A stretch of 63,469 nt of DNA from Gemmatimonadaceae bacterium (GCA_017881585.1 JADGQS010000002.1:1-63469); one strand, 5' to 3'. Positions 1-9,959 are shown, counted from the first letter of the stretch. Numbers and translations are program-made. Notes: generated by a model from the letters alone, not told the origin.

Positions 1-1
1 A

Positions 2-157
2 CGCCTGTCCGAGCGCCTCGGGATTCCCACGCTCGTGCTCGACGGCGACGTGAACGACCTGCGCTGTTTCTCCGACGAGCAGGCGCGCACGAACATCGAG
101 GGGTTCGTCGAACAACTTTCCGACGCGCGCGGAGTCAGCGGCCGGCGGGAGCATTGA
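2..157 (+). CDS. C-terminal end of a benzoyl-CoA reductase / 2-hydroxyacyl-CoA dehydratase subunit (truncated by window start)
   Basis: Open frame RLSERLGIPTLVLDGDVNDLRCFSDEQARTNIEGFVEQL.. to TGA at 155-157; typical C-term of BcrB/C/HgdB family; ATGA overlap with next gene. Confidence 0.7.
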   Translation, partial: RLSERLGIPTLVLDGDVNDLRCFSDEQARTNIEGFVEQLSDARGVSGRREH

Positions 158-1002
158 TGGGTCGCTACGCCGGCGTCGATAGCGGGTCGTGGAACACGAA
201 GGCCGTGGTGATCGACGAGGGCGGCAACGTGCTCGGCACGAGCGTCGTACGCTCCGGCGCCGACCTGACGGCGGCGGCCGAGCGGGCGTACGACGAGGCG
301 CTCGCGAGCGCCGGGTGCGCGCGGACCGGAGTCACGGCCGTCTGGTCGACCGGTTTCGGTCGAAACGCCGTTCCGTTCGCCAATGGCTCGCGGACGGAAC
401 TCGACTGTCACGGGCGCGGCGCGGCATTCCACGTGAAGGGGCCGCTCGTCGTGATCGATATCGGCGGACAGGACGCCAAGGTGATCCGGCTCGACGCGCA
501 GGGACAGCGGCTGTCGCATCGGATGAACCGGAAGTGCGCCGCGGGCACGGGCAGCTTTCTCGATGAAATCGCGCTCCGCCTCGGCATCGAGACCGCGGCG
601 CTCGACGTCCTCGCCGCGCAAGCCACCGAAGAGCTCGAACTCTCCAGCTTCTGCACGGTCTTCGCCGGCACCGAGCTGCTGACGCTGATCCGGGCCGGAC
701 GGCGCCCCGCCGACCTGGCGATGGCGGCGTATCGCTCGCTGATGAAGCGCGTGATCGCGATGGACGTCTTCGAAGGGCGCGTCGTCGCCACCGGCGGCGT
801 GGTCGCATACCACCCGACGATGGTCGCGCTGCTCTCCGAAGCAGTGCGCGCCGAGGTGATCGTCCCGCCGTATCCGCAGGAGATGGGCGCGTTCGGCGCG
901 GCGCTCGCGGCGCGCGACGGCGCGGTGTCGGTGGGACCGGGGAGCGTCTCCCACCGTGCAGGCACGGCGCCGGCCGCCGAAGGATCCGACGATGACGCCT
1001 GA
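157..1002 (+). CDS. BadF/BadG/BcrA/BcrD-type ATPase (acyl-CoA dehydratase activase / benzoyl-CoA reductase ATPase subunit)
   Basis: GVDSGSWNTKAVV, VIDIGGQDAKVI, NRKCAAGTGSFLDEIA, ATGGVV motifs of the ASKHA activase family. Confidence 0.88.
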   Translation: MGRYAGVDSGSWNTKAVVIDEGGNVLGTSVVRSGADLTAAAERAYDEALASAGCARTGVTAVWSTGFGRNAVPFANGSRTELDCHGRGAAFHVKGPLVVIDIGGQDAKVIRLDAQGQRLSHRMNRKCAAGTGSFLDEIALRLGIETAALDVLAAQATEELELSSFCTVFAGTELLTLIRAGRRPADLAMAAYRSLMKRVIAMDVFEGRVVATGGVVAYHPTMVALLSEAVRAEVIVPPYPQEMGAFGAALAARDGAVSVGPGSVSHRAGTAPAAEGSDDDA

Positions 1003-2917
1003 ACAAGCGGTGGCCGAACGGCAGCCGATGAGCCACGCGCTCGCCGCCGTTCGCGAAGGCGACAGCATCCGTTCGCGACTCGCGCCCGTGGGCGAGCGCG
1101 AGAGCGTCGGCGCACTGCTCGCTCGCAACGTGGCACGGTTCGGTTCGCACGCCGTCTACAGCGAACGCCGCGACGGTGCGTTCCGCGCCGTATCGTGGGA
1201 AGCGTTCGCCCGCGACGTCGCGTCGTTCGGCGCCTTCCTGTCCGCCGCGGGTATGCGGGCTGGTGCGCGGGTCGCCGTCGTGTCGCCGAACCGCGGCGAG
1301 ATGCTCATGGCCGAGTTCGCGACGATGAGCCTCGGCGGGACGTTCGTGCCGATCTTCGCCGGCTACCCCGCGCACCAGGTGCGGGACCTTCTTCGCCAGG
1401 CCGATCCCACCGTCGTGATCGTGGCCGGGCGCGACCAGCTCGCCGGAGTCCATTTCGGCGAGGCGACGCGCGCGCTGGTCACCCTCGAGCCCGTCGATCC
1501 CGCCACGGTCGAGCCGCTGCTGCGCGGGGCCCGCGTCAGTCACACCACGTTCCGCGACGCGCTCGCGCAGTTCCCCGTCGACCAACCGCGCATCGCCGCG
1601 TTTCTCGACTCGGCGGCACGCATCGATCCCGGCGAGCCCTGCCTGCTGAACTTCACCTCGGGCACGAGCGGCGTGCTGAAGGGCGTCGTGCTGACGCACG
1701 ACAACATCCTCTCCCAGCAGCGCGCGCTGTCGGCGATCTGGTCGGTGACGCACGCGGACCGCTTTCTCTCGTACCTCCCGTGGCACCACAGCTTCGGCGG
1801 GATTTTCGAGAAGTACACCGCGCTGTACAACGGCGCGACGATCCACATCGACGACTCGCGGGGAAAGGACTTCACGGCTCTCCGGCGCAACTGGGTGGAG
1901 GTCCGTCCGACGATCTACTTCAGCGTGCCGCAGGTCTATCAACAGCTCGTCACGCACGTCCAGTCGCGGCCCGAAGACGAAGGCACGATCTTCCATCCCG
2001 GCCTGCGGTTCGTCTTCACCGCGGCCGCGGCGCTCCCGGCGAACGTCTCCGCCTTCTTCGCCGCGAAGCGCGTCCCGGTGCTCGAGGGATGGGGGCTGAC
2101 CGAGACGTCGCCGTGCTGCACGCTCACGGACTTGTCGGAACCGCGCAGCGTCCCCGGCATGGTCGGCTATCCGATTCCCGGCGTCACGATCGGGATCGCA
2201 CCCGATGGCGAGATCCTGGTGCGCGGCCCCAACGTGATGCGGGGCTATGACGCGGATCCCGCGGCAACCGCACGGGCGCTCCCGGGCGACGGCTGGTTCC
2301 ATACGGGAGATCTCGGGGAATTCGTCGGCGCTGCGCTCAAGCTCGTGGCCCGCAAGGACCGCGTTTTCAAGATGCTCAACGCGGAAAAGGTCGTCCCGAC
2401 GGAGATCGAAAACCGGCTGGCGGGGATGAACAGCTTCATCCGTCACGTCATCGTCGCGGGACAGGGCCAGCGGTTCCTCTCCGCCCTCATCTTTCCCGAC
2501 TTCTTCCGCATCGCCGAACAGTTCGGCGCCGACCAGGCCTTGGCCGATCGCGTGGTGAAGGCATCGCTGCGCGACACGCTGCTCGCGTTCAACCTCGAAC
2601 ATCAGGTGAAATACGAGCGGATCCAGGCGTTCGCCGTGATCAGCAAGGAACTGTCGCTCGAGGACGAGGAGCTCACGCCGTCGATGAAGGTGCGGGTGCG
2701 CAACGTCCTCGCCAACGCCGAAGAATACCTCGAGGCCGTGTACGCACCGAGCGAGGACTGCGATTGCCGCTTCCTGCGCAAGGTGATGCGGCTCTCCCCC
2801 GACGACCGGCGCTGCTTCGCGGGCATCGATCGTTCCCTCGATGAATGCCATGCCTGCGGGAGCTTCGTCTTCGGCGACGACCCCGCTGCCGACGAGAAAA
2901 TCCAACCGAGCCACTGA
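992..2917 (+). CDS. AMP-dependent acyl-CoA synthetase/ligase (long-chain type)
   Basis: NFTSGTSGVLKGVVLTHDNI, LPWHHSFGG, GWGLTETSP, GWFHTGDLGE motifs; ATG at 992. Confidence 0.9.
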   Translation: MTPEQAVAERQPMSHALAAVREGDSIRSRLAPVGERESVGALLARNVARFGSHAVYSERRDGAFRAVSWEAFARDVASFGAFLSAAGMRAGARVAVVSPNRGEMLMAEFATMSLGGTFVPIFAGYPAHQVRDLLRQADPTVVIVAGRDQLAGVHFGEATRALVTLEPVDPATVEPLLRGARVSHTTFRDALAQFPVDQPRIAAFLDSAARIDPGEPCLLNFTSGTSGVLKGVVLTHDNILSQQRALSAIWSVTHADRFLSYLPWHHSFGGIFEKYTALYNGATIHIDDSRGKDFTALRRNWVEVRPTIYFSVPQVYQQLVTHVQSRPEDEGTIFHPGLRFVFTAAAALPANVSAFFAAKRVPVLEGWGLTETSPCCTLTDLSEPRSVPGMVGYPIPGVTIGIAPDGEILVRGPNVMRGYDADPAATARALPGDGWFHTGDLGEFVGAALKLVARKDRVFKMLNAEKVVPTEIENRLAGMNSFIRHVIVAGQGQRFLSALIFPDFFRIAEQFGADQALADRVVKASLRDTLLAFNLEHQVKYERIQAFAVISKELSLEDEELTPSMKVRVRNVLANAEEYLEAVYAPSEDCDCRFLRKVMRLSPDDRRCFAGIDRSLDECHACGSFVFGDDPAADEKIQPSH

Positions 2918-2919
2918 CG

Positions 2920-3996
2920 ATGACGACGAAAACGGACGGAATGTGGGAGGCGTGGATGATGACCGCACCGGGAGCGCCGTTCGAGAGGCGCGACCTGCCG
3001 GCGCGCTCGCCAGAGCCGGGTGAAGTGACGATCGAGGTGGCGGGCTGTGGGGTGTGCCACACCGACCTCTCGTTCCTGTATCACGGGGTGAAGACGCGTG
3101 GCACGCTGCCGCTCGTCCTGGGCCATGAAATCAGCGGCATCGTGCGAGCGGTCGGAGATGGAGTGGACTCGGCGCTCGTCGGGCGTTCCGTCGTGGTGCC
3201 GGCCGTGCTGCCGTGTGGGGAGTGTGAGTTGTGCCGCGCGGGGCACCGCACGATCTGCCGGCGACAGGTGATGCCCGGAAACGACCGGCACGGCGGTTTC
3301 GCGTCGCACGTCGTGGTGCCCGCACTTTTCGTATGTCCCGTCCCCGGGCCGGCGCTCGCCAGGCACGAGCTCTGGGAGCTGAGCGTCGTCTCCGACGCCG
3401 CGTCGACGCCGTTCGAGGCGGTGAAGCGCTCGGGTCTCGCCGCCGGCGACCTCGCGGTCCTCGTCGGCGTGGGCGGCATCGGCGTCTACGGCGTGCAAAT
3501 CGCGGCGGCGACCGGAGCGAAGGTCATCGCCATCGACATCGACGACCGGAAGCTTGAGCAAGCCCTGGCGGCAGGAGCTCATGTGGCGCTCAACGTGAAG
3601 GACATGCAGGTCAAGGAAATCCGCAAGCGCGTGAGGGGCGAAGCCGAGGGCATCGGCGCGCCGCCGCACCTGTGGAAGATCTTCGAAATGTCGGGGACAC
3701 GCGCGGGCCAGGAGACGGCGTTCTCGCTGCTGGGCTTCGGGGCGTCACTCGCGGTGGTCGGCTTCACGACGGACCGCGTCGAGATCGCCCTGTCCAACCT
3801 GATGGCGTACGACGCAGTGGTGCGCGGCAACTGGGGGGCCGACCCGCTGATCTACCCGGAACTTCTCGACTGGGTCGGCGATGGCCGGATCGCGGTGAAG
3901 CCGTACATCGAGAAGCACCCACTTGCGCGCATCAACGAGGTTTTCGAGGAGGCGCACCGAGGCGGGTTCCTCAAGCGCGTCGTGCTCGTTCCGTAG
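2920..3996 (+). CDS. had: Zn-dependent alcohol dehydrogenase resembling 6-hydroxycyclohex-1-ene-1-carbonyl-CoA dehydrogenase (Had)
   Basis: VAGCGVCHTDLSFLYHGVKT..LGHEISG, VPAVLPCGECELC, MPGNDRHGGFASH, WKIFEMSGTRAGQ, AHRGGFLKRVVLVP resemble Had as I recall it. Confidence 0.75.
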   Translation: MTTKTDGMWEAWMMTAPGAPFERRDLPARSPEPGEVTIEVAGCGVCHTDLSFLYHGVKTRGTLPLVLGHEISGIVRAVGDGVDSALVGRSVVVPAVLPCGECELCRAGHRTICRRQVMPGNDRHGGFASHVVVPALFVCPVPGPALARHELWELSVVSDAASTPFEAVKRSGLAAGDLAVLVGVGGIGVYGVQIAAATGAKVIAIDIDDRKLEQALAAGAHVALNVKDMQVKEIRKRVRGEAEGIGAPPHLWKIFEMSGTRAGQETAFSLLGFGASLAVVGFTTDRVEIALSNLMAYDAVVRGNWGADPLIYPELLDWVGDGRIAVKPYIEKHPLARINEVFEEAHRGGFLKRVVLVP

Positions 3997-4019
3997 TCTT
4001 CGGCTTCCGGCTTCCGACT

Positions 4020-4583
4020 TCAGTCGGAGATCGCCCGCGCCTCCCGCTCGAGTTTCGCCGCGAGCGCGTGGAATTTTTCGTGCGCTCCCTCGCCGGTTTC
4101 CTCGCGTTCAACGCGCTCGAACCCCTCCAGGACGCGTTCCTGTCGCGCGGGAGAGAACAGCTCGTCGGCCATCGGGAACAGCATCTCGTCTTCCTTCGCG
4201 ATGTGGTCGCGCAGCAGCGCGACGTAGCCGCGCACGTTCGACACGACCTGCGCGCGCGCCGGGGCGTCGCCGGCCTGGAGCCGGCGCGCGGCATCGCGCA
4301 GCGCACGCGTCAATGCCCGTCCCTGTTCGTGCTCTTCGAGCATCATGTCGATCACGCCACCGCCGGTGGGCACGCCGCTTTCGATCATCGCGCCGAACAG
4401 CACGCCTTCCTCCTTTCGGTGGTGGCAGCCGTCGGCGAAGCCGGCGATGAAGTCGGCAGCCTCGAGAAAGAACGTCGGGGGGACGGAGTGCGAACGCTCC
4501 AGATGACCGGCGGCGATTTCGAGCGCGTCGAGCACGCGCTCGATGAGCCGATGTTCCTGCATGAGAACGTCTATGGCTTTCAT
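4020..4583 (-). CDS. hemerythrin-domain protein
   Basis: MKAIDVLMQEHRLIERVLDAL..HHRKEEGVLF..EEHEQGR..HIAKEDEMLFPMAD; H/E pattern of hemerythrin. Confidence 0.85.
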   Translation of the reverse strand: MKAIDVLMQEHRLIERVLDALEIAAGHLERSHSVPPTFFLEAADFIAGFADGCHHRKEEGVLFGAMIESGVPTGGGVIDMMLEEHEQGRALTRALRDAARRLQAGDAPARAQVVSNVRGYVALLRDHIAKEDEMLFPMADELFSPARQERVLEGFERVEREETGEGAHEKFHALAAKLEREARAISD

Positions 4584-4608
4584 GGATCCTCTTCGGTGGA
4601 CACGAAAT

Positions 4609-5439
4609 CTACCGCGCGAGAAGCTTTCCGATCGCGCCGGCCACGCGTGCCGGGGCGTCCTCCGGCGAGAAATGCCGCGCGTCGGCAATCAGGTCGAGCG
4701 TGGCGCCGGGAATCGTGTCGCGCAGGCGTTCTCCCACGCGAACGTCGATCCACGGATCGCGCTCGCCCCATACGATCGCCGCTGGTTGCGTGATGCCTCG
4801 GAGCCGCGCTCCGAGTTCAATTACGGTGGGATCGTTCATGGCGCGCAGCTGCGACACGAGCGCGTCCACCCCGAGGCGCATGGTGTAGGCGCGAAGAAAA
4901 TTGTCGAGCGCGTGCCGGCCGGCTTCTTCGTCGGCGAAGCCGTTGAGCAACGAGCCGTGCACGAGTCCGGCGAGGAGCGGCGCGCCGAGCGCGCGTCCCA
5001 CAGGCGTGATGGAGGAGAGCAATCGCGCGAGGCGCGCCGCGCCACGGGGCCAGGCGTCGAACGCCGTGCTGTTCACGAGGCAGAGCCGCGTCACGCGTGA
5101 CGGCGCGTTGAGCGCGAGCGCCTGCGCCACGGCGCCGCCCATCCCGTGACCGACGACACACGCGGAGTCGATGCTCAGGTCGTCCATCAACAGCCGGACG
5201 CGATCGGCGTGCGCGGTCGCTGTGAGCGAGGAGAGTCCGGGCCGGTCGCTTCTGCCGAATCCGAGGAGGTCGACGACGACGAGGCGGTGGCCTTCCGGCA
5301 TTTCTCGCACGACGCCGTGCCAGAGATGTGACGAGGCCGGGAATCCGTGCAGGAAAATGACCGGCTCGCCCGCGCCGCGCGTGCCAGCGGCGTAGTAGTA
5401 GAGTCGCGTGACACCCAGATCCACAAACTCCCCGCGCAT
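4609..5439 (-). CDS. alpha/beta hydrolase
   Basis: PVIFLHGFPASSHLW, VVGHGMGGAVAQ, WGERDPWID, DARHFSPEDAP. Confidence 0.85.
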   Translation of the reverse strand: MRGEFVDLGVTRLYYYAAGTRGAGEPVIFLHGFPASSHLWHGVVREMPEGHRLVVVDLLGFGRSDRPGLSSLTATAHADRVRLLMDDLSIDSACVVGHGMGGAVAQALALNAPSRVTRLCLVNSTAFDAWPRGAARLARLLSSITPVGRALGAPLLAGLVHGSLLNGFADEEAGRHALDNFLRAYTMRLGVDALVSQLRAMNDPTVIELGARLRGITQPAAIVWGERDPWIDVRVGERLRDTIPGATLDLIADARHFSPEDAPARVAGAIGKLLAR

Positions 5440-5650
5440 CGCGGCAAGATGGACGGTGTGCGGGGGTGCGACAAGCGCGAAGAAGTGCGGGCAGTGGGGC
5501 GAGTCCGCCTCGGATGGACGGAAAAAAACCGCGAATTCGCCCTAGCGTTCCGTGACGAAAATGGTATCCTTAGCTCTGGGCGCATTGTCACATGCGTCAG
5601 GAGCAGCAGATCGCATTGTTTGACAACGACTTAGCAACGGGCGTCTCAAT

Positions 5651-6799
5651 TTGACTGCACCCAACGTTCCGATCGTTTCGACGTTTCCGCCCCCGCCCCC
5701 GACGCTCTCTGCGGTGAAGTTCCCGCTCGGCTGGTTGCTGGAACATGCGTCAGCACCGATACAGTATCGCGCCACTATCGACGTTGCGAGGCTGGGATCG
5801 CGAGTTTCTCCGGATTTCCAGTTTCTTCCGTATACGTTCAAGCCGTCCATTGAACTCGCGTTGACGCAGTCGGCCGACGGAGTCTGGAACGACTCGATGC
5901 TCGGCGCGCCGTCCCCGCGGTCGGAAGGTTTCGAAGGCGTGGGTACGGTCCACGCGGTTCGCCGCATGCTCGAGTACGGCTGGGACAAGGATTCGCCGCC
6001 GATTTATCAGGCGCGGCGCATGCTGTTTCGCCTGCTCGCCGAGGACGACGATCCGCAGTTGCTCTTCGAGTTCGCGCCGAAGCCCGGGGCGAAGACGAAA
6101 CCGGAAGAGGAAATGCGGCTGATGGCGCGCCAGACGCTGCGTGAAGCCGCGGGTGCCGCGCTCGCGCAGGCCGGCTTCGAATCCGATCCGCGGTTGCGCG
6201 GCGCCGCCCGGCGCACGCTCGACCGCATGATGGGGTTCCTCAAGTCGCCGGTCGGCGCGAAGCCGTGGATTCGCATCGGCAACCGCCAGGTGCTGTCGCC
6301 CGATGCGTTCGCGCCGTCGATCTACGCACTGCAGATGTTCGCGCACATGCCGCTCTTCCGCAGCGAGCACTACGAGGGCATGGAGTTGCTGTACCGCTGG
6401 CTGACCCGCCCGCTGCCTCGCCAGGAACAGATGCAGGTCGTCGGCAGGAAGATCGTGCCGGTGCCGCTGCTGGTGATGGGCGACCGCCTGCCGCATCGCA
6501 ACGCCGTCGAGGATGACGTGCCTGCGGCGCTCGCGTGGATCGAACTGATGGCGCGCTTGGGATTCCTGCGCCGCAATGAAAACTGGTCGAAAATGTTCGA
6601 GCGGTTCGTGGATGACTGTGGCCGCGACGGCGTCTGGCATCCGCACAAGGGACTGGCGATGCCGCGCAGCTCGAATCCGTGGGTCTGGTCCTCGTATCCG
6701 CTCGAGCCGTCTCGCGCGGGCGACGAACGCTGGGCCGACATGACGTTCCGCATCGGCCTCATCGCGCGCTTGAGCGGGCGGCCGATCGACTTGATCTGA
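5651..6799 (+). CDS. conserved protein of unknown function
   Basis: 382-aa ORF with coherent codon use; no motif I can name. Confidence 0.7.
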   Translation: MTAPNVPIVSTFPPPPPTLSAVKFPLGWLLEHASAPIQYRATIDVARLGSRVSPDFQFLPYTFKPSIELALTQSADGVWNDSMLGAPSPRSEGFEGVGTVHAVRRMLEYGWDKDSPPIYQARRMLFRLLAEDDDPQLLFEFAPKPGAKTKPEEEMRLMARQTLREAAGAALAQAGFESDPRLRGAARRTLDRMMGFLKSPVGAKPWIRIGNRQVLSPDAFAPSIYALQMFAHMPLFRSEHYEGMELLYRWLTRPLPRQEQMQVVGRKIVPVPLLVMGDRLPHRNAVEDDVPAALAWIELMARLGFLRRNENWSKMFERFVDDCGRDGVWHPHKGLAMPRSSNPWVWSSYPLEPSRAGDERWADMTFRIGLIARLSGRPIDLI

Positions 6800-7665
6800 G
6801 CACCAGGCTTCCTACCGATCAGTGGTTTCCCGCCGGTCGCGCCGACATCACGGCGCGGCGGGTGGAGTTGGCGAACGGCCTCGGCCTCCGGGTGCTCGAG
6901 TCGGGACCGCCCGGCGGCACGCCACTGCTGCTCCTCCACGGCTGGGCGATCTCGGCGTACCTCTGGCGCCACAACATCTCCGCTCTCGCGGCCGCTGGAT
7001 ATCGCGTCCACGTGCCGGACCTTCCCGGCCACGGACTCTCCGACGCCCCGCTCGCGAAAGGGAGCTACACCCTCGAGACGCTTGCCGACGACGTCTCGGC
7101 GCTCCTCGACGCGCTCGAACTCGAGCGCGCGGCGGTGGTCGCGCAGTCGATGGGCGCACGTATCGCGCTGGAAATCGCACGCCGCCATCGCGTGACGCGG
7201 CTCGCGCTGTTCGGGCCCGTGGGATTAGGCAAAGTCTCATCGGCACGCGACTTCGCGCCATTTCTTCCGACCATTCCCGGAGCGCTCGCCTCGATGCTGG
7301 TGCCGCGCGAGCTCGTCGAACTCGTGCAGCGACGTGTGTACGGCAAGATCGGCTGGTTCACCGAGCGCGACATCGACGAGTACTGGGCGCCGACGCAGTT
7401 CCCAGCCGTGGTGCAGGCTGCGATGCAGATGCTGCGCGAGTTCGACTGGGCACCGCTCGCACCGACGACGCTCGCGGAGATCTCAACGCCCACGCTCGTC
7501 GTCTTCGGCACGCTCGACGGAACGGTGAAGCCGGTGAACGCGGAGCAGCTCGTGAAGGCGCTCCCGCACGGGCGATTCGAGTGGATCGAGGGCGGAGGGC
7601 ATATCGTCATGGAAGAGGTGCCTGATGCCGTCAACGCGCTGCTCCTAAGTTTCCTCGCGGAGTAG
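6796..7665 (+). CDS. alpha/beta hydrolase (start codon uncertain)
   Basis: LLLLHGWAISAYLW, VVAQSMGARIALE, GTLDGTVKP, GGGHIVMEEVP; in-frame homology-like sequence begins right at the upstream stop. Confidence 0.8.
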   Translation: MSTRLPTDQWFPAGRADITARRVELANGLGLRVLESGPPGGTPLLLLHGWAISAYLWRHNISALAAAGYRVHVPDLPGHGLSDAPLAKGSYTLETLADDVSALLDALELERAAVVAQSMGARIALEIARRHRVTRLALFGPVGLGKVSSARDFAPFLPTIPGALASMLVPRELVELVQRRVYGKIGWFTERDIDEYWAPTQFPAVVQAAMQMLREFDWAPLAPTTLAEISTPTLVVFGTLDGTVKPVNAEQLVKALPHGRFEWIEGGGHIVMEEVPDAVNALLLSFLAE

Positions 7666-7817
7666 CCCGGCTCCCCCGGCCCGATTAGCTTCAAGGTCAG
7701 ACGGGATAGGCCGGCCGGTCGCATGTGTTGGTTTGTGTGCGCCCCGGGTCCCATCGAGCCGATCTTCCGATTCGCGGAGGCATTGGCTCACCGCGGAGCC
7801 AAACCTCACGAATTGAA

Positions 7818-9086
7818 ATGAAGACGAAGAAGGCGGCGAGTCCCGCCGCACGCCGTACGCCGCGCGCAGCAACGGCGGCGCGCGAAGCGGCACCTGTACA
7901 AGCAGTCGCGGCAGCGGCTCCCGGCGGCGAACTCGCCGCGGCGGAAGCCGCGACCATCGACATCACGTTCGCCGACCTCGGCCTCACCGCGCCGATGCTC
8001 GAGGCGCTCTCCGACGCCGGCTACCAGCGCCCGACGCCGATCCAGGCGCAGGCCGTCCCGCTCGCGCTCAAGGGGCGCGACATCATCGGCCTCGCGATGA
8101 CCGGCACTGGCAAGACCGCCGCGTTCGTGATCCCGATCATCGAGCGACTGCTCGGCGGACCGAGGCGCACGCGCGCACTGATCCTCACACCGACGCGTGA
8201 ACTCTGCGTGCAGGTCGAGGAGAGCTTTCGCAAATACGGCAAGCACTCCGGGCTCACCGTCATTCCCGTGTATGGCGGCGTCGGATACGATCCGCAGGTG
8301 AAGGCGCTGCGCGGCGGAGTGGACGTGGTCGTCGCCACGCCGGGACGGCTGCTCGACCATCTCGAAAAGCAGAACGTCGTGCTGGACGAGATCGAAGTGC
8401 TCGTGCTCGACGAAGCGGACCGCATGCTCGACATGGGGTTCGCGCCGCAGATTAACCGGATCGTCGCGCAGCTGCATTCCTACCGCCAGACGCTGCTCTT
8501 CAGCGCCACGATGCCGCCCGAAGTCGAGGCGCTCGCGCGTAAATATCTGCGCAAGCCGGTGGTGGTGCAGGTCGGCCGGCGCTCGGGTGCGGCGACCACC
8601 GTTCAGCACTTCGTCTATCCGTGCCCGAAGGACAAGAAGACGTCGCTGCTCGTCGAACTGCTGAAGAAGGAAAGCCTCGACAGCGTGCTCGTGTTCACGC
8701 GCACCAAGCACGGCGCCGACCGCGTCGTGAAGGCGCTCGAGAAGGCGGGGATCAATGCGGGCGCGATGCACGCGGACAAGACGCAGGGACAGCGCACCAA
8801 GGCGCTCGACGACTTCAAGAAGGCCAAGCTACGCGTGCTCGTCGCGACCGACATCGCGCAGCGCGGGCTCGACATTTCCGGCATCTCGCACGTCATCAAC
8901 TTCGACGTGCCGCAGCAGGCCGAGGACTACGTGCACCGGATCGGGCGCACGGGCCGCGCCGCGGCCACCGGCGACGCCTACACGTTCATGTGCGCCGACG
9001 AGATCGCGATGGTGAAGTCGATTGAGCGGATAGTTGGGCGGCCGATCCCGAGGATCTCCGTCGTGGGGTACGATTTCGGGACCTGA
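7818..9086 (+). CDS. DEAD-box RNA helicase (RhlE-like)
   Basis: TPIQAQAVPLALKGRDIIGLAMTGTGKT, VLDEADRML, SATMP, HRIGRTGRA. Confidence 0.93.
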   Translation: MKTKKAASPAARRTPRAATAAREAAPVQAVAAAAPGGELAAAEAATIDITFADLGLTAPMLEALSDAGYQRPTPIQAQAVPLALKGRDIIGLAMTGTGKTAAFVIPIIERLLGGPRRTRALILTPTRELCVQVEESFRKYGKHSGLTVIPVYGGVGYDPQVKALRGGVDVVVATPGRLLDHLEKQNVVLDEIEVLVLDEADRMLDMGFAPQINRIVAQLHSYRQTLLFSATMPPEVEALARKYLRKPVVVQVGRRSGAATTVQHFVYPCPKDKKTSLLVELLKKESLDSVLVFTRTKHGADRVVKALEKAGINAGAMHADKTQGQRTKALDDFKKAKLRVLVATDIAQRGLDISGISHVINFDVPQQAEDYVHRIGRTGRAAATGDAYTFMCADEIAMVKSIERIVGRPIPRISVVGYDFGT

Positions 9087-9143
9087 TTAACGAGGTACGC
9101 GCGACGGGTGAGGGGCGATCCAGCGCCGTCTCTCGAGCCATCC

Positions 9144-9578
9144 TCACCACGCCGCCCTCACCCGCCCCAGCCGTGACATCACGACTGTATCGGAACGCGT
9201 CCCCCGGCTCACGATCACCGTCGTATTCGCCGCGCCCCAGCCGAGCCCGCCCGGCGCGAACGTAACGGACTCCCGCGAGGCCTCGAGCCGGACCCCCCGG
9301 GTGTGAAACACGTCGCGCTCGAGCAGCGTTTCGCCCCCGCTCACCACGCGCAGCCGCCCGGTGCGCGGATCGGCGACGAACGACGCATATGCCCCACGCC
9401 GGCTGGCGGCGGCCCTCGCAGCCGCGAGAGTCAGCACGACATCCTGCGCGGCGCCCTTCACGCTGACGCGGTCAAGGAGCGCCGCGGCTCGCGGCACGGC
9501 GATCGACGTGAGCACGCCGAGGACGGCCAGCGTGACCACCAATTCTGCGATCGTCGCACCCCGGCGAACGTGTGACAT
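9144..9578 (-). CDS. type IV pilin-like / GspH-FimT family pseudopilin
   Basis: Prepilin N-terminus RRGATIAELVVTLAVLGVLTSIAVP. Confidence 0.8.
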   Translation of the reverse strand: MSHVRRGATIAELVVTLAVLGVLTSIAVPRAAALLDRVSVKGAAQDVVLTLAAARAAASRRGAYASFVADPRTGRLRVVSGGETLLERDVFHTRGVRLEASRESVTFAPGGLGWGAANTTVIVSRGTRSDTVVMSRLGRVRAAW

Positions 9579-9695
9579 GGGCGGCTCCCGAACGGGTCAC
9601 TGCTGATATACGTTCACGCCGGTGCGGGAGCGTCATCGCGATGCTGCGTGCAGGATCGTTTCAGCCCGCGGCGGCCACACTCGGGAGAACCTCAC

Positions 9696-9953
9696 ATGCC
9701 ATACAAGGTTCGCGCAGGCCACTTCGTTCTGTTGGCGCTCGCCGGCGCGGCAATCGCAGGCTGCGTGGCGAGCCCCGCGTCCGCGGCGCGGCAGGCGCAG
9801 CAGATGACCGACATCGGCGACCAGCTCAACGAGCTCCGCACGGAGAATGCGATGCTCGAAAGCGTCGTGGATTCGCTGCACACCGTGATCGCGAAACACG
9901 ACACGACGCTCGCGCGGCTCGCCAACGCGACCGGCGTCGTCGTGGTGAAGTGA
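9696..9953 (+). CDS. small lipoprotein with predicted coiled-coil
   Basis: Signal/lipobox LALAGAAIAGC followed by helical heptads (IGDQLNELRTENAMLESVVDSL). Confidence 0.6.
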   Translation: MPYKVRAGHFVLLALAGAAIAGCVASPASAARQAQQMTDIGDQLNELRTENAMLESVVDSLHTVIAKHDTTLARLANATGVVVVK

Positions 9954-9959
9954 GCGCGT

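Noticed and set aside
332-2968. 878-aa minus-strand ORF
   Set aside because: Antisense to the activase/ligase genes; low-complexity R/H/A-rich translation typical of antisense frames in high-GC DNA.
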